Positions 8,217 to 16,678 of a stretch of 64,000 bases of DNA are shown here, in pieces; position 1 is the stretch's first letter; every line of letters starts with the position of its first letter. The stretch covers positions 1 through 64,000 of the forward strand of contig NZ_JBGCVY010000012.1 in assembly GCF_041088075.1 (NCBI RefSeq). Reading direction: 5' to 3'. The stretch is from Mucilaginibacter_A sp041088075 (lineage in GTDB: Bacteria; Bacteroidota; Bacteroidia; Sphingobacteriales; Sphingobacteriaceae). Position numbers and translations under genes: made by a program. The notes under the pieces were generated by a model, which worked only from the letters and a program-made list of their open reading frames with translations, was not told where the DNA came from and did not search any database.

Positions 8217-11200
8217 ATGAACAGTTTCATTAAAAATATCATATACTTCTCGTTAAGGCACCGCTACCTGGTGTTTTTTTTAACGGGCGTACTTGCTGCC
8301 CTTGGTGTTTGGAGCTATTTAAACACACCTATTGAAACCTTTCCGGATGTAACCAACACCCAGATCATCATTATTGCACAATGGCCTGGCCACAGTGCAG
8401 AAGAGGTGGAAAGGATGATCACCATCCCGATGGAAACGGTACTGAATTCAGTCCAGAAAAAATCCAATTTGCGTACTACCTCTTCTTTTGGTTTGTCTTA
8501 CGTCCGCATTATTTTTGATGACGATGTGGATGACGCTTTTGCCCGCCAGCAGGTTTTAAGCCGCTTGTTAAATGCAGATTTACCCGATGGCGTAAAACCG
8601 GAAGTGGAACCGCCATACGGCCCAACCGGTGAAATTTTTCGTTACACGCTGAGAAGCAAGATCAGAAGCATACACGACCTGACCGAGATACAGGATTGGG
8701 TTTTAGACCGTCAGTTTAAAGCAATTCCCGGTGTTGCCGACGTAAACAGCTTTGGCGGGGAAGAAAAGGATTTTGAAGTAAGCGTTAACCCTTCTTTGCT
8801 TCAAAAATATGGCTTAACCTCGCTGGATGTTTATACCGCCATTAACCGCAGTAATATCAATGTGGGCGGTGATGTGATCGAGAAAAATAATCAGGCTTAT
8901 GTGGTTAGGGGGATTGGTGTAATTAATAATATTAACGAGATCCAAAACATCATCATCAAAAACGTAAACAACGTACCTATTTTGGCGCGTAACGTAGCTG
9001 ATATCCACGAAAGCGGCCTGCCCCGTTTAGGCCAGGTTGGCCGTGATAAAGACAACGATGCCATTGAAGGTATTGTGGTGATGCGGAAAGGCGAAAACCC
9101 CTCTGAAGTTTTGGTACGGATCAAGGATAAAGTAAAAGACCTGAACGCCCATATCCTGCCGAAAGACACCAAAATTGATGTTTTTTATGACCGTACAACT
9201 TTGATGGATTTTGCGACCCATACCGTTATCCATAACCTGATTGAAGGAATTGTGCTGGTAACCGTGATTGTGTTTTTATTTATGGCAGACTGGCGAACTA
9301 CTTTAACCGTGGCCATCATTATTCCTTTAGCATTGCTTTTTGCCTTTATCTGCTTAAGGTTGAAAGGCATGAGCGCCAACCTGCTTTCCATGGGTGCGGT
9401 TGATTTTGGGATAATTATAGACGGGGCCGTGGTAATGGTCGAGGGGATTTATGTTGCACTGGACCACAAGGCCAAAGAAGTTGGCATGGAGAAGTTTAAC
9501 AAGCTGGCCAAGCTGGGCATATTTAAAAATGTAGGTACAGAAATGGGGAAAGCTATTTTCTTTTCTAAGCTGATCATCCTCACCTGCTTAATGCCGATTT
9601 TCGCTTTCCAAAAAGTAGAAGGCAAAATGTTTTCGCCGCTGGCTTATACATTAAGTTTTGCTTTGCTGGGCGCTTTAATTTTTACGTTGACTTTTGTTCC
9701 GGCATTGTCGAGCATTTTACTCCGCAAAAACGTCCGCGAAAAACACAATCCGATTGTACTTTTCTTTGAAAATGGTATTCACAGAATGTTCAATTTCACT
9801 TATAAAAACCAAAAGTTAAGTTTGATTGTAGCCTTGGTTTTTATGGCTTTAACTTTTGCTTCGGCCAAATTGCTGGGGACGGAGTTTTTGCCGCAATTGA
9901 ACGAAGGCGCGCTTTGGGTTACAGCACAATTGCCAATGAGCACATCGCTGGAAAGTTCGGTCAGCACCACCAATAAAATGCGCAGTATTTTGGGTTCGTT
10001 CCCGGAAGTGCGACAAACCCTTTCGCAAGTGGGCAGGACGAACGACGGAACTGACCCGAAAGGTTTTTTCAATGTACAAATCCAGGTTGACCTAATACCA
10101 AAAGACGAGTGGAAACGAAACATCACCCAGGAAGAGCTGATCGCGCAGATGGACAAAAAGCTGAGCCAGTTCCCGGGCATCATCTTTAACTATTCGCAAC
10201 CTATTATTGATAACGTAGCCGAGGCTGTCGCAGGTGTTCCGGCTTCGATGGCGGTTAAAATTTTCGGAACTGATTTCAAAGTTTTAGATAGTAAGGCCGA
10301 CGAAGTGATGCGGGTTTTAAGCAAAGTCCAGGGTGTGGAAGATTTAGGGATTTTGCGAAATTTAGGCCAGCCGGAGTTTCGGATTGAACTGGATCAAAGC
10401 AAAATGGCTTTGTACGGCGTTTCTACGGCCGATGCAAACGCTGTTATCGAGATGGCGATTGGCGGAAAAGCAGCCACTACGTTGTACCAGGGCGAAAGGA
10501 AGTTCGACATCCGGATCCGTTACCAAAAAGACTACCGCGATACCGAAGAAAAGATTGAGAACCTGATGGTGCCAACTTTGAACGGTTCTAAAATTGCCAT
10601 CAAAGAAATTGCCCAAATCACCAAACTCACCGGCCCGGCCTTTATTTACCGCGACAACAACATGCGTTACATCGCTGTAAAATTTTCTGTCCGTGGCCGC
10701 GATTTGGGAAGTACCATCGCCGAAGCACAGCAGAAAGTAAACCAGGCGGTAAAATTTGACCAGGGCTATACCACCACCTGGAACGGTGAGTTTGAAAACC
10801 AGATTCGTGCATCACATACTTTGTCCAACGTTGTACCGATCTGTTTGTTGGTGATCTTCCTGATCCTGTTCACCACTTTTGGCAATGTAAAAGATGCCGT
10901 ATTGGTTATCCTAAACGTGCCTTTTGCTTTGATTGGCGGTATTTTGGCTTTGCACATTACCAATACCAATTTTAGTATTTCGGCAGGTATCGGTTTTATT
11001 GCTTTGTTTGGTGTTTGTATCCAAAACGGCGTGATCCTGATCTCTGTTTTCCGTAAAAACCTATTGGAAGGCGTTCAGATAGATGAAGCCATTTTGACCG
11101 GCGTTCTGTCGCGCGTCCGCCCGGTGGTAATGACAGCTTTAATGGCTGCTATCGGTTTGATGCCTGCTGCTATTTCTACCGGCATTGGCTCCGAAACGCA

Positions 11201-11354
11201 AAAACCTTTGGCCATTGTGGTAATTGGCGGTTTGGTTACTTCCACCATTTTAACACTGCTTATTTTACCTATTATTTATAAGATGGTGTACAGTTTTATG
11301 CACAAACGGGAAAACCGGAAGCTGCTGCAGAAGATTGGTGCGGTGAGTGGGTAA
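8217..11354 (+). CDS. czcA: RND heavy-metal efflux pump, CzcA family (system 1)
   Basis: 1045 residues, the usual size for HME-RND proteins. It has twelve transmembrane segments, with N-terminal IIYFSLRHRYLVFFLTGVLA and two large periplasmic domains. The fourth membrane helix carries VDFGIIIDGAVVMVEG, close to the HME1 (Zn/Co/Cd) signature DFGxxxDGAxxxxEN except that the final Asn is Gly. The MSANLLSMGAVDFG and ISAGIGFIALFGVCIQNGVIL blocks are typical. It should export divalent cations by proton antiport with the upstream adaptor and channel. Substrate choice is inference. A full paralogue lies at 16679. Confidence 0.92.
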   Translation: MNSFIKNIIYFSLRHRYLVFFLTGVLAALGVWSYLNTPIETFPDVTNTQIIIIAQWPGHSAEEVERMITIPMETVLNSVQKKSNLRTTSSFGLSYVRIIFDDDVDDAFARQQVLSRLLNADLPDGVKPEVEPPYGPTGEIFRYTLRSKIRSIHDLTEIQDWVLDRQFKAIPGVADVNSFGGEEKDFEVSVNPSLLQKYGLTSLDVYTAINRSNINVGGDVIEKNNQAYVVRGIGVINNINEIQNIIIKNVNNVPILARNVADIHESGLPRLGQVGRDKDNDAIEGIVVMRKGENPSEVLVRIKDKVKDLNAHILPKDTKIDVFYDRTTLMDFATHTVIHNLIEGIVLVTVIVFLFMADWRTTLTVAIIIPLALLFAFICLRLKGMSANLLSMGAVDFGIIIDGAVVMVEGIYVALDHKAKEVGMEKFNKLAKLGIFKNVGTEMGKAIFFSKLIILTCLMPIFAFQKVEGKMFSPLAYTLSFALLGALIFTLTFVPALSSILLRKNVREKHNPIVLFFENGIHRMFNFTYKNQKLSLIVALVFMALTFASAKLLGTEFLPQLNEGALWVTAQLPMSTSLESSVSTTNKMRSILGSFPEVRQTLSQVGRTNDGTDPKGFFNVQIQVDLIPKDEWKRNITQEELIAQMDKKLSQFPGIIFNYSQPIIDNVAEAVAGVPASMAVKIFGTDFKVLDSKADEVMRVLSKVQGVEDLGILRNLGQPEFRIELDQSKMALYGVSTADANAVIEMAIGGKAATTLYQGERKFDIRIRYQKDYRDTEEKIENLMVPTLNGSKIAIKEIAQITKLTGPAFIYRDNNMRYIAVKFSVRGRDLGSTIAEAQQKVNQAVKFDQGYTTTWNGEFENQIRASHTLSNVVPICLLVIFLILFTTFGNVKDAVLVILNVPFALIGGILALHITNTNFSISAGIGFIALFGVCIQNGVILISVFRKNLLEGVQIDEAILTGVLSRVRPVVMTALMAAIGLMPAAISTGIGSETQKPLAIVVIGGLVTSTILTLLILPIIYKMVYSFMHKRENRKLLQKIGAVSG

Positions 11355-11377
11355 TTGTAAAACATTGTTTTTTATGG

Positions 11378-11540
11378 CATAAAAGAAGCATTGGCCGGTA
11401 GGTTTAACAGGAAAGGTTTAGTTTAAATCAGCCTGAAAAACAACCCAAACGTGGGTTATCCCGATGCTTCTTTTATGCCTTTTTATTTTGTATCCGCAGT
11501 AAAACAGTTAACACTAAATTTAAGGTGGTAAAAGAAGTAT
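11378..11540. repeat. Cluster of three motif A copies
   Basis: A minus copy (11378-11392, GCATAAAAGAAGCAT), a plus copy (11463-11477, GATGCTTCTTTTATG) and a minus copy (11527-11540, GGTAAAAGAAGTAT) lie downstream of the first pump gene. The second and third face each other 78 bp end to end, with AT-rich arms between; the first and second form an outward-facing pair. Confidence 0.65.
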
Positions 11541-11587
11541 TGGCATTCGTTCATAAAAAAACAATCTTTTTTCAAAAAACTGTTAGC

Positions 11588-11861
11588 GCCTGTTTAAATT
11601 TTGTTCATTAGTGTTTTGGCTAAAGCCAAGCTGCATTTTACCTATCCCACGGTCTGAAGGCCGTGGCAATTAAGCCGCCTTGTTTTACGGTTTTTTTTGT
11701 ACATTTTGACAGCAGATTTGCATTGATTTGCTGTTCATTGCCACGGCCTTTAGGCCGTGGACAAAAGGAAACAAAAATGGCTTTAGCCAAAACTAAAAGA
11801 TGCCAAATTTTAATGGTATAAAAGAAGTATGAAAAACAGACCGGATAAAATTTAAACAGGC
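11588..11861. repeat. Composite nested palindrome (outer CTGTTTAAA repeat, inner GGCTAAAGCC and CACGGCC palindromes)
   Basis: Outer arms GCCTGTTTAAATTTTG (11588-11603) and AAAATTTAAACAGGC (11847-11861) enclose TTTTGGCTAAAGCCA (11614-11628) facing GGCTTTAGCCAAAAC (11779-11793). These in turn enclose two self-complementary blocks, CCACGGTCTGAAGGCCGTGG (from 11647) and CCACGGCCTTTAGGCCGTGG (to 11760). A minus motif A copy (11816-11830) sits inside the right outer arm. No ORF lies within. This fills most of the 532-bp gap before the response regulator. Confidence 0.7.
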
Positions 11862-11886
11862 TTTTACTATTTGCATTAAAAAACGG

Positions 11887-12555
11887 ATGGTCAGTATACT
11901 TTTAGTTGAAGATGACGACCGCGTGGCTTCATTTATCAAAAAAGGCTTAGAAGAAAACCAATACACGGTTGAACTGGCAAAAGATGGCGCGGCGGCATTA
12001 AAGTTTGGGCTGAACAAAGAATATGGCCTGATTATTTTAGATATAATGCTGCCTTATGTTAACGGTGTTGAAATATGCAAACAGTTGCGTGTTAAAAACG
12101 AACAGGTTCCGATCCTGATGCTGACCGCTTTAGGAACGGTTGACGATAAAGTGAAAGGGCTAAAGGCCGGTGCCGATGACTACCTGCTTAAACCTTTTCA
12201 TTTTAGCGAACTGCTGGCGCGCATGGAAGCTTTGCTGCGAAGAAAAAAGCAAAACGACACCCATTTGCTCGGGTTTGAAGACATCGAACTGAACACTTTA
12301 AACTACGAAGCAAAAAGGGGCGGCCGCCCGGTTGCCTTAACCGTAAAAGAGTTTGACCTGTTGGTGTTTTTCATCAGAAATAAAAATAAAATACTAGCCA
12401 GGCAGTTAATTGCAAAAGAGGTTTGGGGGATTGATTTTGATACCGGCACCAACATGATTGATGTTTACGTGAACTACCTCCGCAAAAAAATAGAAAAAGA
12501 CTACGACCGGAAACTGATCCATACGGTAATTGGCAAAGGCTATATTTTTAAATAA
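11887..12555 (+). CDS. OmpR/PhoB-family response regulator of the metal efflux locus
   Basis: 222 residues. The receiver domain has acidic residues in LVEDDD, phospho-acceptor Asp52 in LIILDIMLPYVNG, a Thr in MLTAL and Lys in LLKPFHF. A winged-helix DNA-binding domain (about 125-222) follows, with LTVKEFDLLVFFIRN and GTNMIDVYVNYLRKKIEKD. The layout matches CopR/CusR-type metal regulators. The sensor kinase follows 11 bp downstream. Lying between two Czc-type pump sets on the same strand, it plausibly controls one or both; this is inference. Confidence 0.9.
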   Translation: MVSILLVEDDDRVASFIKKGLEENQYTVELAKDGAAALKFGLNKEYGLIILDIMLPYVNGVEICKQLRVKNEQVPILMLTALGTVDDKVKGLKAGADDYLLKPFHFSELLARMEALLRRKKQNDTHLLGFEDIELNTLNYEAKRGGRPVALTVKEFDLLVFFIRNKNKILARQLIAKEVWGIDFDTGTNMIDVYVNYLRKKIEKDYDRKLIHTVIGKGYIFK

Positions 12556-12566
12556 AATTACCGGCA

Positions 12567-13919
12567 ATGAAGATCAAAAACCGCCTCTCGCTTTATTTTA
12601 CCCTCATCAGTTCCGGGGTATTGCTGGCTGTTTTTATTGCCATCTATCTTTCTTTTGTTGTGTTTTTCCGCAATGATTTTTATAACCATTTAAAGGAAAG
12701 GGCAACGGTTACGGCCAGGCTTTATTTAGAAGCCGACGAAATTTCTACAGATTCGCTTAACAAAGTGCGAGTGCTTTACCTTAACGAACTGCCGGGCGAG
12801 GTTGTCAGGATTTACAACAGCGACAACAATGCTGCTTTTATCCAGGATAAACTGCAGTACTGGGCTTCGGGCATCATCAACCAGGTACGAAAAAACAACT
12901 ACATGCAGTTTGTGGAAGGCGACAGGCAAACCGTAGGCATTTATTACAAAGACAACCAGGGCAATTTTGTGATCCTGGTATCGGCAAAAGATTTGGAAGG
13001 CCTGCACCGGCTGAAACAGATGCGGGAAATCATGTTTTTTCTGTTTATCTCGGTTGGCATCGGTTTGTTTTTGATCAGCAGGTGGTTTGCACAGGAGGCT
13101 TTGCTTCCGCTTAAAAAAGTAGTGAAGCAAATGCAGCGCATCAAGGCGACCAACTTAAACCTGCGGGTAAAAGAAGGGAACAGCAAGGACGAGATCGGCG
13201 AGCTGGCATTTAGCTTTAACCAGTTGCTGGAGCATTTGGAAAACGCTTTTGAAATGCAAAAAACTTATATTGCCAATGCCTCGCACGAACTGCGGACACC
13301 GGTTACCAGCATTATCGGGGAGATTGAGGTTGCCTTGTACCATCCCCGAAGCGAAGAAGAATACAAAACGCTGCTCAGGTCTGTACTCTCCCATTCAGAG
13401 AATTTAAAAGAAACCATCAGCAGTTTGATGGAGCTGGCCCAGGTGGATGCAGATTATACCATTGCCGAGCAATCAACTATCCGGGTGGATGATTTAATTT
13501 GGGAGCTGCAAAATTACTGGAACGAAAAGTATGGCAAAAACATGCTGAACGTTTTGATGCAAAAACTGCCGGAAGACGAAACCTACCTTCATTTATCGGT
13601 AAACCGCCAGTTGCTGGTTATTGCCCTCAACAATATCATCGGCAATGCTTTTAAGTTTTCGGGCCATAAACCGGTGCAGCTTACGCTGGCCGCCGATGAA
13701 AAAGGGATGCAAATACAAGTAAAAGACCAGGGGATTGGCATCCCGGAAGCAAACCGCAACCATGTTTTTAACCCTTTTTACCGGGCCGAAAATGCTTATG
13801 GCTTTTTAGGCAGCGGCATCGGGCTGTACATTGCCGATAAAGTGGTGCGCTTGTTCAACGGAAAGATCAGCTTTAATTCTGTTGTAGGTGCGGGCACGGT
13901 TTTTACCATCACATTTTAA
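12567..13919 (+). CDS. Sensor histidine kinase, EnvZ/CusS-like
   Basis: 450 residues. Membrane segment 1 (about 9-34), a periplasmic domain of about 120 residues and membrane segment 2 (about 153-172) precede a HAMP linker (RIKATNLNLRV, DEIGELAFSFNQL). HisKA follows with NASHELRTPVTSIIGE (His240), then HATPase_c with NNIIGNAFKFS, DQGIGIPE and GSGIGLYIADKVV. It pairs with the preceding OmpR-type regulator. The small periplasmic domain would sense the inducer, probably a metal given the flanking pumps. No Cys- or His-rich metal site stands out in that domain. Confidence 0.9.
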   Translation: MKIKNRLSLYFTLISSGVLLAVFIAIYLSFVVFFRNDFYNHLKERATVTARLYLEADEISTDSLNKVRVLYLNELPGEVVRIYNSDNNAAFIQDKLQYWASGIINQVRKNNYMQFVEGDRQTVGIYYKDNQGNFVILVSAKDLEGLHRLKQMREIMFFLFISVGIGLFLISRWFAQEALLPLKKVVKQMQRIKATNLNLRVKEGNSKDEIGELAFSFNQLLEHLENAFEMQKTYIANASHELRTPVTSIIGEIEVALYHPRSEEEYKTLLRSVLSHSENLKETISSLMELAQVDADYTIAEQSTIRVDDLIWELQNYWNEKYGKNMLNVLMQKLPEDETYLHLSVNRQLLVIALNNIIGNAFKFSGHKPVQLTLAADEKGMQIQVKDQGIGIPEANRNHVFNPFYRAENAYGFLGSGIGLYIADKVVRLFNGKISFNSVVGAGTVFTITF

Positions 13920-13929
13920 CAAGCTTTCG

Positions 13930-14115
13930 GCCTGTTTAAATTTTGTTTGATCAACCCGATGCTTCTTTTATGCCATAAAATTGGTGCCTGATTTGTAAGC
14001 CGCTTTAAGTTTTGCCTTCAATATTTACCATGCTTCTTTTACCATATAAAAATCAGTGTGGTTTTTGTACCGGTATAATTTCGGCCACCGAATTTATGGG
14101 CATAAAAGAAGCATC
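13930..14115. repeat. Motif A hairpin element with outer GCCTGTTTAAATTTTG arm
   Basis: Outer half-repeat GCCTGTTTAAATTTTG is at 13930-13945. A plus copy (13958-13972) followed by CCATAAAATTGGTGCC pairs with the region before the minus copy at 14101-14115 (GGCCACCGAATTTATGGG). A second plus copy (14029-14043) with ATATAAAAATCAGTG is nested between them. The element occupies most of the gap between the sensor kinase and the second efflux operon. Confidence 0.7.
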
Positions 14116-14232
14116 ATACATAAGTTAACCGGAAACAGGCCGTCTTCTATCTGCACAACTGGTTGAAATTCTAATCCCGGTTTAATCTTGCGCTTCTTTT
14201 TGGCCCGTAATTTTGTCGAAAATATACTGAAG

Positions 14233-15525
14233 ATGCATAGAAAATCAATAGCAGCTATTTTTTTATGTTTGTTTGGGTTGATAGCTGCCGTAAAACCTGC
14301 CGCTGCCCAATCACCGCTGCCAATTACCGATACTTTAAAATTAACGGTGAAACAGGCGGAGGACCAGTTTTTAAAAAACAACCTTCAATTGATTGCCCAG
14401 CGTTATAACATTGACAATGCCAGCGCTGCAATTATCACTGCAAAATTATTTCCTAACCCTGATTTCAATTATTCAAACGGCATCTATGCCACGGATATTA
14501 GCCAGGGGCCGGCCTTTAAAGAAAATTCTTTTAATTTTTCGCAGCTTTTTACAACCGTCGGCAAGCGGAACAAAAATATACAGTTGGCAAAAATTGGCGT
14601 GGAGCAAGCGCGGTACCAGTTTTTTGATTTCCTGCGCACCCTTAAATTTACTTTAAGAAATGATTTTTACAGTATTTATTTTCAGGAACAGTCTTCCTTG
14701 GTTTATAACCAGGAAATAAATTCACTGTCAAAACTCTTAACCGCTTTTCGGGAGCAGTACGCAAAAGGCAACATTGCCGAAAAGGAAGTGTTGCGCATCC
14801 AGTCGCAATTGTACTCGTTACAAGTAGAATACAATAACCTACAGGTTAACATTGATACTACGCAAAGCGAATTTAAAATGCTGATACGGGCTTCCCCGGC
14901 TGTATATATCGTTCCTTCGGTTGATGAAAGTATGTATAGCGGCAAAACCATTGTAGCCAGTGTACCCTACATGCAATTGTTGGATTCGGCCTATGTAAAC
15001 CGGTACGACCTTAAACTGGCAAGAACAACAGTAGCCTATAACAGCACTAATTTGAGCTTGCAGAAAGCCATTGCCGTGCCTGATTTTTCACTGTCGCTTA
15101 ATTTTGACCGGCTTGGCTCCTATGGCAATAATTATCTGGGTGGCGGGATTGAGTTTAATCTGCCGTTTTTTAACCGAAACCAGGGCGCCATTAAACAAGC
15201 CAAAATAGCGATAGACCAAAGTAAATTTCAGTTGCAAAACCAGCAAAACCTGGTAGAGAACGATGTGGCCACCAATTACAAAGTGGCGCTTCGGTACGAA
15301 ACGGTTTACAACAGTTTTGACCCCAGGTTTAAAGGTGATTTTACCCATCTGATTGAGGAAGTGTTTAAAAATTACGAGAAAAGGAACATCAGCCTGCTCG
15401 AGTTCCTGGATTTTTATGATTCCTACAAAACCAACACGCTGCAATTAAATAACATCGGGCTTAGCCGTGTTACCTCGTTAGAGCAGCTCAATTTTGTTAC
15501 CGGCACACCTTTCTTCAATCAATAG
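14233..15525 (+). CDS. czcC: Outer-membrane efflux protein, TolC/CzcC family (system 2)
   Basis: 431 residues from the ATG at 14233. A longer reading from a TTG at 14188 adds 15 non-signal residues before the signal peptide MHRKSIAAIFLCLFGLIAAV and is less likely. The channel features match the 5562 gene: EDQFLKNNLQLIAQRYNIDN, AVPDFSLSLNFDR and NLPFFNRNQGAIKQAK. It forms the outer-membrane part of the second pump, with the adaptor 25 bp downstream. It is clearly paralogous to, but diverged from, the first copy, which argues against a recent duplication. Confidence 0.88.
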   Translation: MHRKSIAAIFLCLFGLIAAVKPAAAQSPLPITDTLKLTVKQAEDQFLKNNLQLIAQRYNIDNASAAIITAKLFPNPDFNYSNGIYATDISQGPAFKENSFNFSQLFTTVGKRNKNIQLAKIGVEQARYQFFDFLRTLKFTLRNDFYSIYFQEQSSLVYNQEINSLSKLLTAFREQYAKGNIAEKEVLRIQSQLYSLQVEYNNLQVNIDTTQSEFKMLIRASPAVYIVPSVDESMYSGKTIVASVPYMQLLDSAYVNRYDLKLARTTVAYNSTNLSLQKAIAVPDFSLSLNFDRLGSYGNNYLGGGIEFNLPFFNRNQGAIKQAKIAIDQSKFQLQNQQNLVENDVATNYKVALRYETVYNSFDPRFKGDFTHLIEEVFKNYEKRNISLLEFLDFYDSYKTNTLQLNNIGLSRVTSLEQLNFVTGTPFFNQ

Positions 15526-15550
15526 CAACTATTTTTTCTAATATATTTTC

Positions 15551-16654
15551 ATGAAAAAAAGTACCCTTAAAAACAGCATCCATACGGCAGCTATCTGCTT
15601 TGTATTATTAAACTTGTTTTCCTGTAAATCAAACGATACCGCCAGTGATGCAAGGGCACCTTATGTGATCCCTGATTCTTTGCTGCGGACACTCGCCATT
15701 GATACTGTAAAAACCTCCAACATTGTTGACGTTTTAAAATTTAACGGCATTGTAGATTTTAATACCAACAATGTAGTTAATGTTTTTCCTTTAGTTAGCG
15801 GGAACGTGCAAAACGTAAATGTAATGCCGGGGGATTATGTACACGCAGGCCAAACCCTGGGCATTATCAAAAGTGCGGAGGTTGCCAACTACAACTCTGC
15901 ACTGGTTGATGCCCAAGCTTCTGTGCGTTTGACAGCCAGGCAATTATCACAGCAAAAAGACTTGTACAACAGCGGCCTGGCATCGCAGGTGGACATAACC
16001 AATGCAGAATCTGCGTACCAGCAAGCAGTGGCGGCCAGAACTGCAGCGCAAAAGATATTAAGCATCAACGGCAACAACCCGAACGGCGAATATGTAATTA
16101 AAGCACCGATCGAGGGTTTTATCGTGCAAAAAAACGTAACGAACGGCATGGCCATCCGCACGGACAACGGTACAGGCCTTTTTACCATTTCCGATCTGAA
16201 AAATGTATGGGTACAAGCCAACGTTTACGAAGAAAATATCGGCAAGGTGCACCAGGGCGACCCTGTTGATGTAACTACAATTTCCTATCCCGACAAGGTT
16301 TTTAAGGGCCGTATAAACGAGATCATGAACGTGATTGACCCGACCACCAAAGTGATGAAAATGAGGGTGGTTTTAAACAACCCGGGCTACCTGCTAAAGC
16401 CCCAAATGTTTACCACGGTAAGTGTGAACAATAATGAAAACAAACAATCCATCTCTGTTTCGAGCCATGCCCTTGTTTTTGACCACAGCCAGTATTATGT
16501 TATTGTGATAAAAGGTGAAAAAGATGTACAGATCAGGCCGGTAGATTTGATCAGCACGAATGGAAACACGGCCTACATCAAAAGCGGCCTGGCGCCCGGC
16601 GAAAGGGTAATCACATCAAATGCCATCCTTATTTACGGCTCGTTGAACAGCTAA
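15551..16654 (+). CDS. czcB: RND efflux periplasmic adaptor lipoprotein (system 2)
   Basis: 367 residues. The lipobox NLFSC gives lipidated Cys25. The domain order is as in the first adaptor: VVNVFPLVSGNVQNVNVMPGD (lipoyl half), an alpha hairpin with LYNSGLASQVDITNAES, then APIEGFIVQKNVTNGMAI and VWVQANVYEENIGKVHQGD (beta-barrel). The C-terminal membrane-proximal domain ends in SGLAPGERVITSNAILIYG. Unlike system 1, the pump gene follows closely (24 bp) with no intervening repeat, so this is a tight three-gene operon. Confidence 0.88.
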   Translation: MKKSTLKNSIHTAAICFVLLNLFSCKSNDTASDARAPYVIPDSLLRTLAIDTVKTSNIVDVLKFNGIVDFNTNNVVNVFPLVSGNVQNVNVMPGDYVHAGQTLGIIKSAEVANYNSALVDAQASVRLTARQLSQQKDLYNSGLASQVDITNAESAYQQAVAARTAAQKILSINGNNPNGEYVIKAPIEGFIVQKNVTNGMAIRTDNGTGLFTISDLKNVWVQANVYEENIGKVHQGDPVDVTTISYPDKVFKGRINEIMNVIDPTTKVMKMRVVLNNPGYLLKPQMFTTVSVNNNENKQSISVSSHALVFDHSQYYVIVIKGEKDVQIRPVDLISTNGNTAYIKSGLAPGERVITSNAILIYGSLNS

Positions 16655-16678
16655 TTTTTCATCCTCAAACAAACAGAA

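Noticed and set aside
14188..14232. TTG start giving a 15-residue longer second channel protein
   Set aside because: The extension precedes a complete signal peptide beginning at the ATG at 14233, so it would not act as a leader.
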